From: Villigracilis sp024434165
GTDB lineage: Bacteria > Chloroflexota > Anaerolineae > Anaerolineales > Villigracilaceae
Assembly: GCA_030263665.1 (NCBI GenBank)
Contig: SZPK01000027.1
Span: 13,175 to 77,174 of the forward strand
Length of the DNA: 64,000 bases
Direction of reading: 5' to 3'
The position numbers were made by a program, and so were the translations under genes. The notes beneath the pieces are model-generated. The model was not told where the DNA came from, ran no database searches, and saw only the letters and a program-made list of their open reading frames with translations. Shown here one piece after another: positions 1-6,552 of the stretch; position 1 is the first letter of the stretch, and the number at the start of each line of letters is the position of its first letter.

Positions 1-135
1 TGCAAGCAAAGTAGTGGTACGCAGGTTTTGTGTCAGCGCGGCGGCAAGCGTCCATGCCCCTGCAAGGATGAGTTCAGCGCCGGCAAGGTAGAGGAAACGG
101 GAAAGACGGGAGGCGGGATCGGAATACGGGATCAT
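1..135 (-). CDS. N-terminal fragment of a membrane protein (partial)
   Basis: An open frame reads leftward from an ATG at 135 and runs off the window edge after 45 codons. It begins MIPYSDPASRLSRF and then enters a hydrophobic stretch rich in Leu and Ala that looks like a first membrane helix. There is no other clue to function, and the family is not recognised. It lies on the same strand as, and downstream of, the RAYT gene. The GTAG-type REP at 151-173 sits just upstream of its start. Confidence 0.4.
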   Translation of the reverse strand, partial: MIPYSDPASRLSRFLYLAGAELILAGAWTLAAALTQNLRTTTLLA

Positions 136-150
136 TAATGGCTCAGGCAG

Positions 151-173
151 AACGAGATAGTATCTTGCGCTAC
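151..173 (-). repeat. REP palindrome with GTAG head, downstream of the RAYT
   Basis: On the minus strand it reads GTAG followed by an imperfect palindrome (GCAAGATA CT ATCTCGTT type). It matches the copy at 936-959 at most positions and lies in the opposite orientation. A GTAG tetranucleotide 5' of a small palindrome is the classic recognition layout for RAYT transposases (family knowledge). Confidence 0.55.
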
Positions 174-220
174 ATATCAAACTTAGAGTAGGTCCATTTC
201 CACTTCGTCCAATCGTCGGT

Positions 221-335
221 TAAGTAGTCGGTCGAAATAAATTTTACAAAAATACGCTCCCGGCGGCGTCCCCGCCGCCGAGGATGGCGGCATGAGCAGG
301 AATTTGTTTTCTAAAAACTTATGACCGACTACTTA
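221..335. repeat. 115-bp palindromic mobile element, complete copy (copy 1)
   Basis: Bounded by perfect 13-bp inverted ends, TAAGTAGTCGGTC at 221-233 and GACCGACTACTTA at 323-335, with a GC-rich hairpin core (GGCGGCGTCCCCGCCGCC) in between. The outermost bases are TA on both sides, as expected of a MITE using a TA target. Copy 3 (63500-63595) matches over about 96 bp with a single difference seen. Copy 2 (29713-29786) carries the other end in inverted orientation. The right end overlaps the RAYT gene and supplies its stop codon. Confidence 0.75.
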
Positions 336-927
336 GACCGGCTTTTACCGGATTAAAAAGTACGTATTTTATTATTCGCTCAAGTTCTTTTTCGTCGCGC
401 GCGAAATGGTCGTAACTTTCACGCTGCCAAAATGCGCCGGTCCTGCCTAAAACTCTGTTTGCGTGATTTGCAGAATTTCGCTTGATGTTGTGCATGATTT
501 TTGTCAGGCTGTAATCCGCCGTATCCGAACTTGCATAAGGCGTCAAAACCACATGTCCATGATTGGGCATGATGCAATATGCCAACACATCAAACCAATC
601 ACCATTGTGGTAAAGAATCGAATCGGCGGCGATTTGGGCGATTCGATCATCCTTCAGCCAGAAGGGTCCAGTCCGGCTCTTGTGGAGAGCGTCATCCCAT
701 TTCCCGAAAAGTTTACGCTGTTCCCTGTCGCGCAAGAGCAGCCTCTCTTTTGGGTCTTCAACGGTCAGGAGTTTCTTTTCCACTTGCTCCGCCTCTGCGC
801 GAAGCTGCTCCACAACATCCTTCGGAAGCGAGCCTGCTAAACGAAAATTGATCAGAAAAGTCGCTCCGCGCGGCTGGATGTGAGGCAGGTTTCGACGGTA
901 GTATTCGCGGTAATTGAGATTGTTCAT
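319..927 (-). CDS. REP-associated tyrosine transposase (RAYT), Y1_Tnp/IS200-like HUH family
   Basis: 202 aa. Single-strand DNA transposase-like protein that in known cases cuts and mobilises REP palindromes. Visible hallmarks are the HUH pair in CIMPNHGHVVLTP (about residues 118-130), the catalytic Tyr in WQRESYDHF, and the closing NPVKAGL motif of RAYTs. The start at 927 (MNNLNYREYYRR) is preferred because a longer frame upstream reads back through the REPs and into the metH tail. REPs lie on both sides (151-173; 936-990). The last residues (LSSRS) and the TAA stop lie inside the 115-bp palindromic element at 221-335, so the gene end has been remodelled by a repeat. All catalytic residues expected appear present. 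Confidence 0.85.
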   Translation of the reverse strand: MNNLNYREYYRRNLPHIQPRGATFLINFRLAGSLPKDVVEQLRAEAEQVEKKLLTVEDPKERLLLRDREQRKLFGKWDDALHKSRTGPFWLKDDRIAQIAADSILYHNGDWFDVLAYCIMPNHGHVVLTPYASSDTADYSLTKIMHNIKRNSANHANRVLGRTGAFWQRESYDHFARDEKELERIIKYVLFNPVKAGLSSRS

Positions 928-935
928 GGCAGTTC

Positions 936-990
936 GTAGAGCGAGATAATATCTCGCTCCACCATTGCACAAAATACTACTTCGTGCTAC
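936..990. repeat. Inverted pair of GTAG-type REPs (BIME) between RAYT and metH
   Basis: 936-959 reads GTAG plus the palindrome AGCGAGATAATATCTCGCT. 967-990 is a second GTAG-headed palindrome on the opposite strand (GTAGCACGAAGTAG...TTGTGC). Two facing REPs form a BIME-like unit directly upstream of the RAYT start. The TAG stop of metH (987-989) is part of the GTAG head of the second REP. Confidence 0.6.
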
Positions 991-3900
991 TTCATCAACT
1001 GCTCGACTCTCGACTCGCCGACACTGTAATACTTCGCGTCCTTGTGATGCACGATGATCGCCGCGGTGGATTGTTCGGGAATCAATTGATACGCCGCGCT
1101 CAGGCTCATGCCGAGTTCGCTCGTGACAGCGGGCAGCAGCTCGAACACCTTCTTGTGGTCTTCGAGTTCGGGAATGGCGGGATAGCCCCACGAATAACGT
1201 TTGCCCTGTCCCTCCGGGATTCCCAATTCGCGGCGGATGTGTTCGTGCAGATAGTTCGCCGTCGCTTCGGCGGCTTGAACGGCGAGCCCGTGCGTGAAGT
1301 AGGCTTCGGTGTAATCGTTCGCGGCTTGCAGTTTGTCGAAGCGTTCGGTGGCTTCCTGCCCAACGGTCACAACCTGGAATGCGACCACATCCAATTTGCC
1401 CGAATCAACAGGGGCAAAATAATCGGACAGTGCAAGGTGTTCATCATACGGCTGGCGCGGGAAGGTCAAGCGCGTCAATTCATCAGGCGAGGCGGAGTTG
1501 ACAGTTTCGGGGTCGTAAATGATCAAATCATCGCCATCCGACTGGCAGGGGAAGTAGCCGTACACGCCCTGCGGTTTAAGCCATTTCTCGCGCAAAGCGT
1601 CCCTGGTCATGCGCGCCAGACGTTCATCGAACTCGGCTTTGAGTTTTTCCCATTCTGCCCCGTGCGCGTTCTTTGCGCCCCACGACAGGCGGTACAACTC
1701 ATTGAGGCTGAGGTGCTTCAGGACGATCTCCAGCGGCATGTCTTTGACGACGCGCTGTCCCCACTTCAGCGGATGGTTAATCGCCTCAGGCTGGACCTGG
1801 GAGCGGGTCCCCGTTTTGCGATGTTCCGGCACCTGGGAGGCGCGTCCCATCTCCGCCTCCGCTTCGCGGCGGATGCGGGCAAGCAGTTCTTCGCGCTTCT
1901 CCGGGACGATGAGTTGGTCCATCGTTTCGAGACCCTCAAAAGCGTCCTTGCAGTAGAAGACGCCAGGCTCGTGAATGTTGCCATCTTCGGCGAACAGGAT
2001 TCTCCTGCCAAAGCGGCGGTTGATCGCCGCGCCGCCGACCAGCACAGGGAAGTCGAGTTCGCGGCGGTGCAGTTCATTGACGATGAGCGGCATCTGCTTG
2101 GAGGTCGAGACCAGAAGCGCGGAAAGCCCGATGGCAGTGGCATTGACCTCCACGGCTTTGGTGATGATCGTCTCGGCGGGGACCTGCTTGCCGAGATCAA
2201 TCACGTCGTAGCCGTTGTTGGAGAGAATCGTCTTGACGAGATTCTTTCCGATGTCATGCACATCGCCATAGACGGTCGCCAGCACAACCAGACCTTTGCT
2301 GACACCCTCTTTCTTTTCAAGATAGTTTTCCAGATGCGCGACGGTTTTCTTCATCACCTCGGCGGATTGCAGCACGAACGGCAAAATCAATTCGCCTGCG
2401 CCAAACTTGTCACCCACCTCCTTCATGGCGGGGAGGAGGACGGTGTTGAGGATGGTGACGGCGATTTCGTGTTGCCGTGCCTTCACCCCAACCCTCTCCT
2501 GAGGGGAGAGGGAGTCGTCCCTCATCCCCGACCCCTCTCCCGAGGGGAGAGGGGATTCACCCTCATCCCCAACTCTTCCCCCATCGGGGGAAGGGAGCAA
2601 GCCCCCCTCTTCCGAGGGGAGAGGGGATTCACCCTCATCCCCAACTCTTCCCCCGACGGGGGAAGGGAGCGAGTCCCCCTCTCCAACGGGAGAGGGGTTA
2701 GGGGTGAGGGAGCGATTGATGATCTCATCAATATCCGCTTCCACGCCGTCTTTATGGCGGTGCAGGATTTTCCAGTGCAGGCGCTGTTCAGGGGTCATGC
2801 CTGCGGTGGGGTCTGCGACATTGGAGCCTGTGGAGATTTCCACATTTTCAAAGTGCTGGATGAAACGCTGCAATGCGTCTTCGCGGCGGTTGAAGATGAG
2901 GTCTTCGCACAGTTCGCGTTCTTCGGGGTCAATTTCGGCGTAGGGCTTGACGTGCGCGGCATTGACGATTGCCATATCCAAGCCCGCCTGCACACAGTGA
3001 TAGAGCATGACGGAGTTGAGCGCGGGGCGCGCCTGCGGGGCGAGACCGAACGAGAGGTTGCTCACACCCAGCGAAGCCATCACGCCAGGCAGGTTTTGTT
3101 TGATCAGCCGAATGCCCTCGATGGTTTCCTTTGCGGAATCCACAAATTCGGGGTCGCCTGTGGCGAGGGTAAAGGTCAGGTCGTCGAAGACGAGGTCTTC
3201 GGGTTTGAGTCCGTGATCGTTGACGGCGATGTCATAGATGCGCTTCGCCACTTCCAGTTTGCGCTGGGCGGTCTTTGCCATGCCGCTTTCGTCAATGGTG
3301 AGACAGATCACCGCGGCGTTGTATTTTTTGGCAAGACCGAACACTTTATCGGCTTTCTCGCGTCCCGCTTCGAGATGCGTAGAGTTGATCAAACACCGCC
3401 CAGGCGCGGTCTGCAAAGCGATTTCGAGAACATCGGGTTCGGTGGTGTCAATCACGAGCGGAACATCCACGCCCATTTGCAATTTCTTGACCACCTTGCG
3501 CATCAGTTCGCCTTCGTCCGCGCGCTCGGTGACGGCGACGGAAATGTCGAGGGCATGCGCGCCGCCCGCCACCTGTTCGCGCGCGATGTCGAGGATGCCG
3601 TCGTAATCTTCTTCGAGCAGGAGCCGCTTGAACTTGCGCGATCCCTGCGCGTTGCAGCGCTCGCCGATGAGGGTGGGCGGAGGGTCCTGCCGCATGGCAA
3701 TCGCCGACATGGCAGAGGCAAGCTGGGGCGTGGAGCGACGCGGGGCGTCGGTCATTGGTAATTGGTAATCGGAGAGTCGGTCAACAAGTAATTTGAGATG
3801 CGCTGGAGTCGTTCCGCAACAGCCGCCGACAACTCGCACATTATGTTTCGTCACGAACTCATACATGTCATTCGCGTACGGCTCGGGTTCGAGCGGGTAC

Positions 3901-4799
3901 ACGGCTTGACCATCCACGTTGAGCGGCAGACCCGCGTTGGGGATGCACGAAACGGGAAGCGTTGAATTTTCTCCCAGAAAACGAATCGGCTCGCGCATGT
4001 GTTCGGGTCCCGTCGAGCAGTTGAGACCGATGACGTCAATGCCCATGCCTTCGAGGATGGCAAGGGAGGCGTTGATGTCGGTGCCGAGTAACATACGTCC
4101 CGTCGTATCGAGCGTGACCTGAGCCTGGATCGGCAAATAAACATTCGTTTCGCTGAAGGCTTTATGAATGCCCGTGATGGCGGCTTTGACTTCGAGGATA
4201 TCCTGCGAGGTTTCGATGAGCAGGACGTCCACGCCGCCTTTGATAAGACCGACCGCCTGTTCGCGGAACACATCCACCAATTCATCGTAGGCGATGTTCG
4301 AGAGTTCGGGGTCGTTGGTGGACGGCAGTTTGCCGCTTGGACCGATCGAACCTGCGACGAATCTTTCCCTCACCCCTAACCCCTCTCCCGCGGGGAGAGG
4401 GGGATTCTGGCTCCCTTCTCCCAATGGGAGAAGGGCTGGGGATGAGGGTGGTTGCGAGTACTCGTCGGCGAGTCGTCTTGCCAGGCGTGCGGCTGTTTCA
4501 TTGATTTCAAGTACTCTATCTTGCAAGCCATATTCCTTCATCGTGATGCGGTTGGAGCGGAACGTGCAAGTCTCGATGACGTCCACGCCGACCTCGAGGA
4601 AGGAACGGTGGACTTTTTCCACGGCTTCGGGATACGAGATGACGAGGTAGTCGTTGCATCCGTTGTACTGTTCGCCGCCGAAATGCTCGGCGGTCAGGTT
4701 TTGCTGCTGCAGGCTGGTTCCCATCGCGCCATCGAAGATGAGGACTTTCTTTTCGAGGGCGTCGAGGTAACGGCGGTTGGTGTATTTGCGAGGGGTCAT
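987..4799 (-). CDS. metH: Cobalamin-dependent methionine synthase with repeat-encoded insertions
   Basis: 1270 aa. Transfers the methyl group of 5-methyltetrahydrofolate to homocysteine via cob(I)alamin in the cytoplasm. Domains in order: homocysteine-binding (about 1-335, zinc ligands in GLNCS and GGCCGTTP), pterin-binding (about 370-640, starts LIGERCNAQGS), cobalamin cap and B12-binding (DVHDIG, axial His about 848), and the SAM-binding reactivation domain (about 930-1270). Three repeat tracts are read in frame: a CTCTCCC palindrome inside the homocysteine domain (about 119-144), an ATTGGTA heptamer run in the next linker (about 340-350), and a roughly 78-residue palindrome array between the pterin domain and the cap (about 696-774). 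These make it longer than E. coli MetH. RBS AGAAGGAAAC precedes ATG 4799. It lies downstream of a SAM riboswitch at 6.2-6.4 kb. Confidence 0.95.
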   Translation of the reverse strand: MTPRKYTNRRYLDALEKKVLIFDGAMGTSLQQQNLTAEHFGGEQYNGCNDYLVISYPEAVEKVHRSFLEVGVDVIETCTFRSNRITMKEYGLQDRVLEINETAARLARRLADEYSQPPSSPALLPLGEGSQNPPLPAGEGLGVRERFVAGSIGPSGKLPSTNDPELSNIAYDELVDVFREQAVGLIKGGVDVLLIETSQDILEVKAAITGIHKAFSETNVYLPIQAQVTLDTTGRMLLGTDINASLAILEGMGIDVIGLNCSTGPEHMREPIRFLGENSTLPVSCIPNAGLPLNVDGQAVYPLEPEPYANDMYEFVTKHNVRVVGGCCGTTPAHLKLLVDRLSDYQLPMTDAPRRSTPQLASAMSAIAMRQDPPPTLIGERCNAQGSRKFKRLLLEEDYDGILDIAREQVAGGAHALDISVAVTERADEGELMRKVVKKLQMGVDVPLVIDTTEPDVLEIALQTAPGRCLINSTHLEAGREKADKVFGLAKKYNAAVICLTIDESGMAKTAQRKLEVAKRIYDIAVNDHGLKPEDLVFDDLTFTLATGDPEFVDSAKETIEGIRLIKQNLPGVMASLGVSNLSFGLAPQARPALNSVMLYHCVQAGLDMAIVNAAHVKPYAEIDPEERELCEDLIFNRREDALQRFIQHFENVEISTGSNVADPTAGMTPEQRLHWKILHRHKDGVEADIDEIINRSLTPNPSPVGEGDSLPSPVGGRVGDEGESPLPSEEGGLLPSPDGGRVGDEGESPLPSGEGSGMRDDSLSPQERVGVKARQHEIAVTILNTVLLPAMKEVGDKFGAGELILPFVLQSAEVMKKTVAHLENYLEKKEGVSKGLVVLATVYGDVHDIGKNLVKTILSNNGYDVIDLGKQVPAETIITKAVEVNATAIGLSALLVSTSKQMPLIVNELHRRELDFPVLVGGAAINRRFGRRILFAEDGNIHEPGVFYCKDAFEGLETMDQLIVPEKREELLARIRREAEAEMGRASQVPEHRKTGTRSQVQPEAINHPLKWGQRVVKDMPLEIVLKHLSLNELYRLSWGAKNAHGAEWEKLKAEFDERLARMTRDALREKWLKPQGVYGYFPCQSDGDDLIIYDPETVNSASPDELTRLTFPRQPYDEHLALSDYFAPVDSGKLDVVAFQVVTVGQEATERFDKLQAANDYTEAYFTHGLAVQAAEATANYLHEHIRRELGIPEGQGKRYSWGYPAIPELEDHKKVFELLPAVTSELGMSLSAAYQLIPEQSTAAIIVHHKDAKYYSVGESRVEQLMK
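2478..2712. repeat. Array of CTCTCCC...GGGAGAG palindromes inside metH
   Basis: About four to five tandem units, each a palindrome of the type CCCTCTCC TGAGG GGAGAGGG joined by 'ctcatccccaac' spacers. The same family occurs at 4371-4443, 18011-18085, 19301-19372 and 44934-44986. The array stays open in the metH frame, giving a Pro/Gly/Glu/Ser-rich linker. Confidence 0.85.
3752..3780. repeat. Heptamer tandem repeat (ATTGGTA) in metH
   Basis: Imperfect repeats of ATTGGTA on the plus strand, read as LSDYQLPMTD in the linker between the homocysteine and pterin domains of MetH. Confidence 0.6.
4371..4443. repeat. CTCTCCC-family palindrome pair inside metH
   Basis: Two adjoining palindromes of the family seen at 2478-2712, translated in frame within the homocysteine-binding domain of MetH as a Pro/Gly-rich loop. 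Confidence 0.8.
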
Positions 4800-4859
4800 G
4801 TAATTTGTTTCCTTCTGAAATTTGAATTCACTACAGATAAATAATGTAGATGAATTGAA

Positions 4860-5363
4860 TTATCTCGAATGTAAGACTAATTCTGCGATTTCCTGGACTC
4901 TCTCCCAGGAAATTCCATTTCTTTGTTCAATTGCCAAAGGATGGTCCGTTGGTTCAAGCTCAATGTATGGTCGCTCACCAACCGGGCGGGTATGAAGCAT
5001 GGTTTTTAAATTAATCGTATCTGGATAGATTGGCAACGATGTGCTTAGCCATCCAAAATAGGGAGGTTCTTTTTCTCTTCCAACTGTATTCCATAGTTCA
5101 GAGACTCTTTTGTAACTACTGTCACTCAAAGAAATCCAAACAGACCAACTGAATACTTGCTCTGTACCAATGATGGGAATGTCAATGTTTCCAACTATGA
5201 AAAAATATTGGTTATCAATTTCACATTGGTCAGATGAAAGCAATGCTCGCTTGTTACGCTCGAATTCTGGAATTCCATACCAATATGCGGGAGCAGGAGA
5301 CCCATAACTTAGAGGTAGTTCCTCATGATATTGACCACAAATACGACAAGTGTATCCTTTCAT
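4860..5363 (-). CDS. DUF2199 domain protein
   Basis: 167 aa, probably cytoplasmic, function unknown. The N-terminus GYTCRICGQYHEELPLSYG and the segment SDQCEID...FFIVGNIDIPI match my recollection of the DUF2199 family, which starts with a CxxC knuckle. ATG at 5363 is chosen over the ATG at 5387 because AGGA lies eight bases upstream of it. It sits between the DinB-like gene and metH on the same strand, so it may be cotranscribed from the riboswitch-controlled promoter at 6.4 kb (inference). Confidence 0.75.
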   Translation of the reverse strand: MKGYTCRICGQYHEELPLSYGSPAPAYWYGIPEFERNKRALLSSDQCEIDNQYFFIVGNIDIPIIGTEQVFSWSVWISLSDSSYKRVSELWNTVGREKEPPYFGWLSTSLPIYPDTINLKTMLHTRPVGERPYIELEPTDHPLAIEQRNGISWERVQEIAELVLHSR

Positions 5364-5419
5364 AATCAATTCCTGTTTTTCTTTCAATATTCAGAATTCC
5401 ATTCCTTGCACATCTTCCA

Positions 5420-5545
5420 GCGCGGGATTCGGCAGGGCTAAAGCCCCGCCTCAGCACATGAAAGTCGAATGAATTCGACTCGCGTCCGCCAGCCCGAAGG
5501 GGCTTCCATGCACTGAGCAGGCGGCTCGTGCCCTGTGGGTTAGCC
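5420..5545. repeat. Intergenic palindromic repeat cluster
   Basis: Contains GGGCTAAAGCCCC, AGTCGAATGAATTCGACT and AGCCCGAAGGGGCTT, three short palindromes packed between the DinB-like and DUF2199 genes. The middle one resembles the AATTAATT-core palindromes at 43578 and 48728. Confidence 0.5.
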
Positions 5546-5549
5546 CTGC

Positions 5550-6026
5550 TCATTTCCTGCCCCGCAGCCAAATAATAAAATCCTGGTCGAACGTCGGCGC
5601 GCCAAGTTCCGTTAGTCTCTGCAAAACCGTCGAGCGATGATCGGTTCCGTGATTGACCAGATGCAGCAGAACGGTCCAGCGCGGGGCGGGGATGTTTTCC
5701 GCGTGCTGCGTCAATTCCTCCGCAGTCAAGGTATGGACGTACTCGGATAACTCTTTCGCCACGTTCTCGAAGGTCTCTCGCGCGGCGGCGCGGGTTGGAT
5801 AATCTTCAAATTTCAGATGACCGACATCGGGCAGGTTTTTCAGCCCTGCCAGCCAGCGGCGATCCGTGCTGGCGAGATGCACCATCAGGTTGCGGATGGA
5901 GCCGCGCGAGTAGGCGTCGTCCGCGAGGAATTGTTCTTCGGTGATGTGATTGATCGAATCCCAGACGCGGCGGGCCATGTCAATGTGATATTCGATAAAG
6001 GTTTTGACGAGCTCGAGTTCCATCAT
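5550..6026 (-). CDS. DinB/YfiT-like four-helix metalloprotein
   Basis: 158 aa. The DinB-2 fold is a four-helix bundle binding a metal through three His; many members are thiol-dependent transferases or hydrolases, and they are not DNA polymerases. Candidate ligands are His in the N-terminal helix (EYHIDMARRVWD), His in NLMVHLASTD and the HLVNHGTDH segment near the C-terminus. Start at 6026 has AAAGGTG upstream (a second ATG follows at once). It is the first gene after the SAM-I riboswitch and terminator (6142-6388), so it would be controlled by SAM together with the downstream metH (inference). Confidence 0.8.
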   Translation of the reverse strand: MMELELVKTFIEYHIDMARRVWDSINHITEEQFLADDAYSRGSIRNLMVHLASTDRRWLAGLKNLPDVGHLKFEDYPTRAAARETFENVAKELSEYVHTLTAEELTQHAENIPAPRWTVLLHLVNHGTDHRSTVLQRLTELGAPTFDQDFIIWLRGRK

Positions 6027-6080
6027 TTTGCACCTTTGTGAATTGAAACTTCCGATAAACGTCAGTGCTTCTGCTACAAG

Positions 6081-6124
6081 GTGGTCTCGATACGAGCGGG
6101 AAAACGCCCGCTCTACTCGACCAC
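6081..6124. repeat. GTGGTCGAGTAGAGCGGG-type palindrome
   Basis: A long imperfect inverted repeat (GTGGTCTCGATACGAGCGGG, 4-base loop, CCCGCTCTACTCGACCAC) between the riboswitch terminator and the DinB-like start. It would lie in the 5' untranslated leader. Confidence 0.6.
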
Positions 6125-6141
6125 CGCATTCCTTGAGCAAT

Positions 6142-6167
6142 AAAAACGCCTCTCAGGGCGAGAGGCG
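6142..6167 (-). terminator. Rho-independent terminator of the SAM riboswitch
   Basis: On the minus strand CGCCTCTCGCCCTGAGAGGCG is followed by TTTTTA. It lies just downstream of the S-box aptamer, where the expression platform is expected. Confidence 0.8.
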
Positions 6168-6185
6168 ACATGCGAAGCACATATC

Positions 6186-6388
6186 ATCTCTCATCTCCCG
6201 GATGTACGGGCGATATACATCGCCCGACGATCCGCCGAAGTTGGCACCGTAATTGGTCGCGTGGCCTGCTGGTCGTTTGGTTGTGTGGTCGGTTGGCTAC
6301 AAGACCACTTGACCATCAGATTGTTCGACGAACACCGGTTGCCGAGGCGTCACAGGGTCGGTCCCTCAGCCTCTCTGGATGAGCACAG
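6186..6388 (-). promoter_or_regulatory. SAM-I (S-box) riboswitch
   Basis: Read on the minus strand, the sequence carries the S-box core in order: CTCATCCAGAGAGGC, TGAGGGA, ACCCTGTGACGCC, CGGCAACC, then after a long arm GGTGCCAACTTC, and GAGATGAGAG closing P1 (6378-6383 pairs with 6190-6195). The P3 arm is about 90 nt and is built from an 8-bp-period repeat (6251-6297), unlike ordinary S-boxes. Expected behaviour: SAM binding lets the terminator at 6142-6167 form and shuts off the downstream genes (family knowledge). Confidence 0.9.
6251..6297. repeat. Octamer tandem repeat inside the riboswitch P3 arm
   Basis: On the minus strand the units run CCAACCGA, CCACACAA, CCAAACGA, CCAGCAGG, CCACGCGA, CCAA. 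This is a degenerate 8-bp array within the S-box. Confidence 0.6.
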
Positions 6389-6406
6389 ATTTTCAAACTT
6401 TGGCGT

Positions 6407-6435
6407 TTTATATCATAGCAAAAAGCGTCTGTCAA
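6407..6435 (-). promoter_or_regulatory. Sigma-70-type promoter of the riboswitch transcript
   Basis: Minus strand TTGACA (6430-6435), 17-bp spacer, TATAAA (6407-6412). It places a transcription start near 6400, a few bases before the S-box P1 stem. Confidence 0.75.
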
Positions 6436-6503
6436 TCGAAAAAGCAAGCGGGCGGCGCTGCTCTTCACGCCCCGGCTTTTGTTGAGTACGCGCGTTAAAT
6501 ACA

Positions 6504-6539
6504 GGAAGCGACGATCATCCCGCGATGACCGTCACTTCC
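6504..6539. terminator. Hairpin after the cd1 gene
   Basis: GGAAGCGACGATCATC / GATGACCGTCACTTCC forms a long stem with one wobble and one mismatch region. It lies 14 bases past the cd1 stop codon. There is no strong T-run. Confidence 0.5.
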
Positions 6540-6552
6540 TCGATCGCAAGGT

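Noticed and set aside
221..335. 115-bp element interpreted as a simple terminator of the RAYT gene
   Set aside because: It has precise inverted ends and further copies at 29713 and 63500 unrelated to gene ends of the same type.
2478..2712. Palindrome array taken as a frameshift or assembly error in metH
   Set aside because: The frame is open through the whole array, downstream MetH motifs continue in the same frame, and the same kind of insertion occurs in other genes.
984..3761. A 925-codon open frame on the plus strand opposite metH
   Set aside because: It is the antisense of metH; composition is low-complexity Arg/Gly/Ala/His and no domain is recognisable, whereas the minus frame has all MetH motifs.
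5550..6026. DinB-like protein as DNA polymerase IV
   Set aside because: 158 aa and a four-helix metal-binding fold; DNA polymerase IV is a different, larger protein also called DinB.
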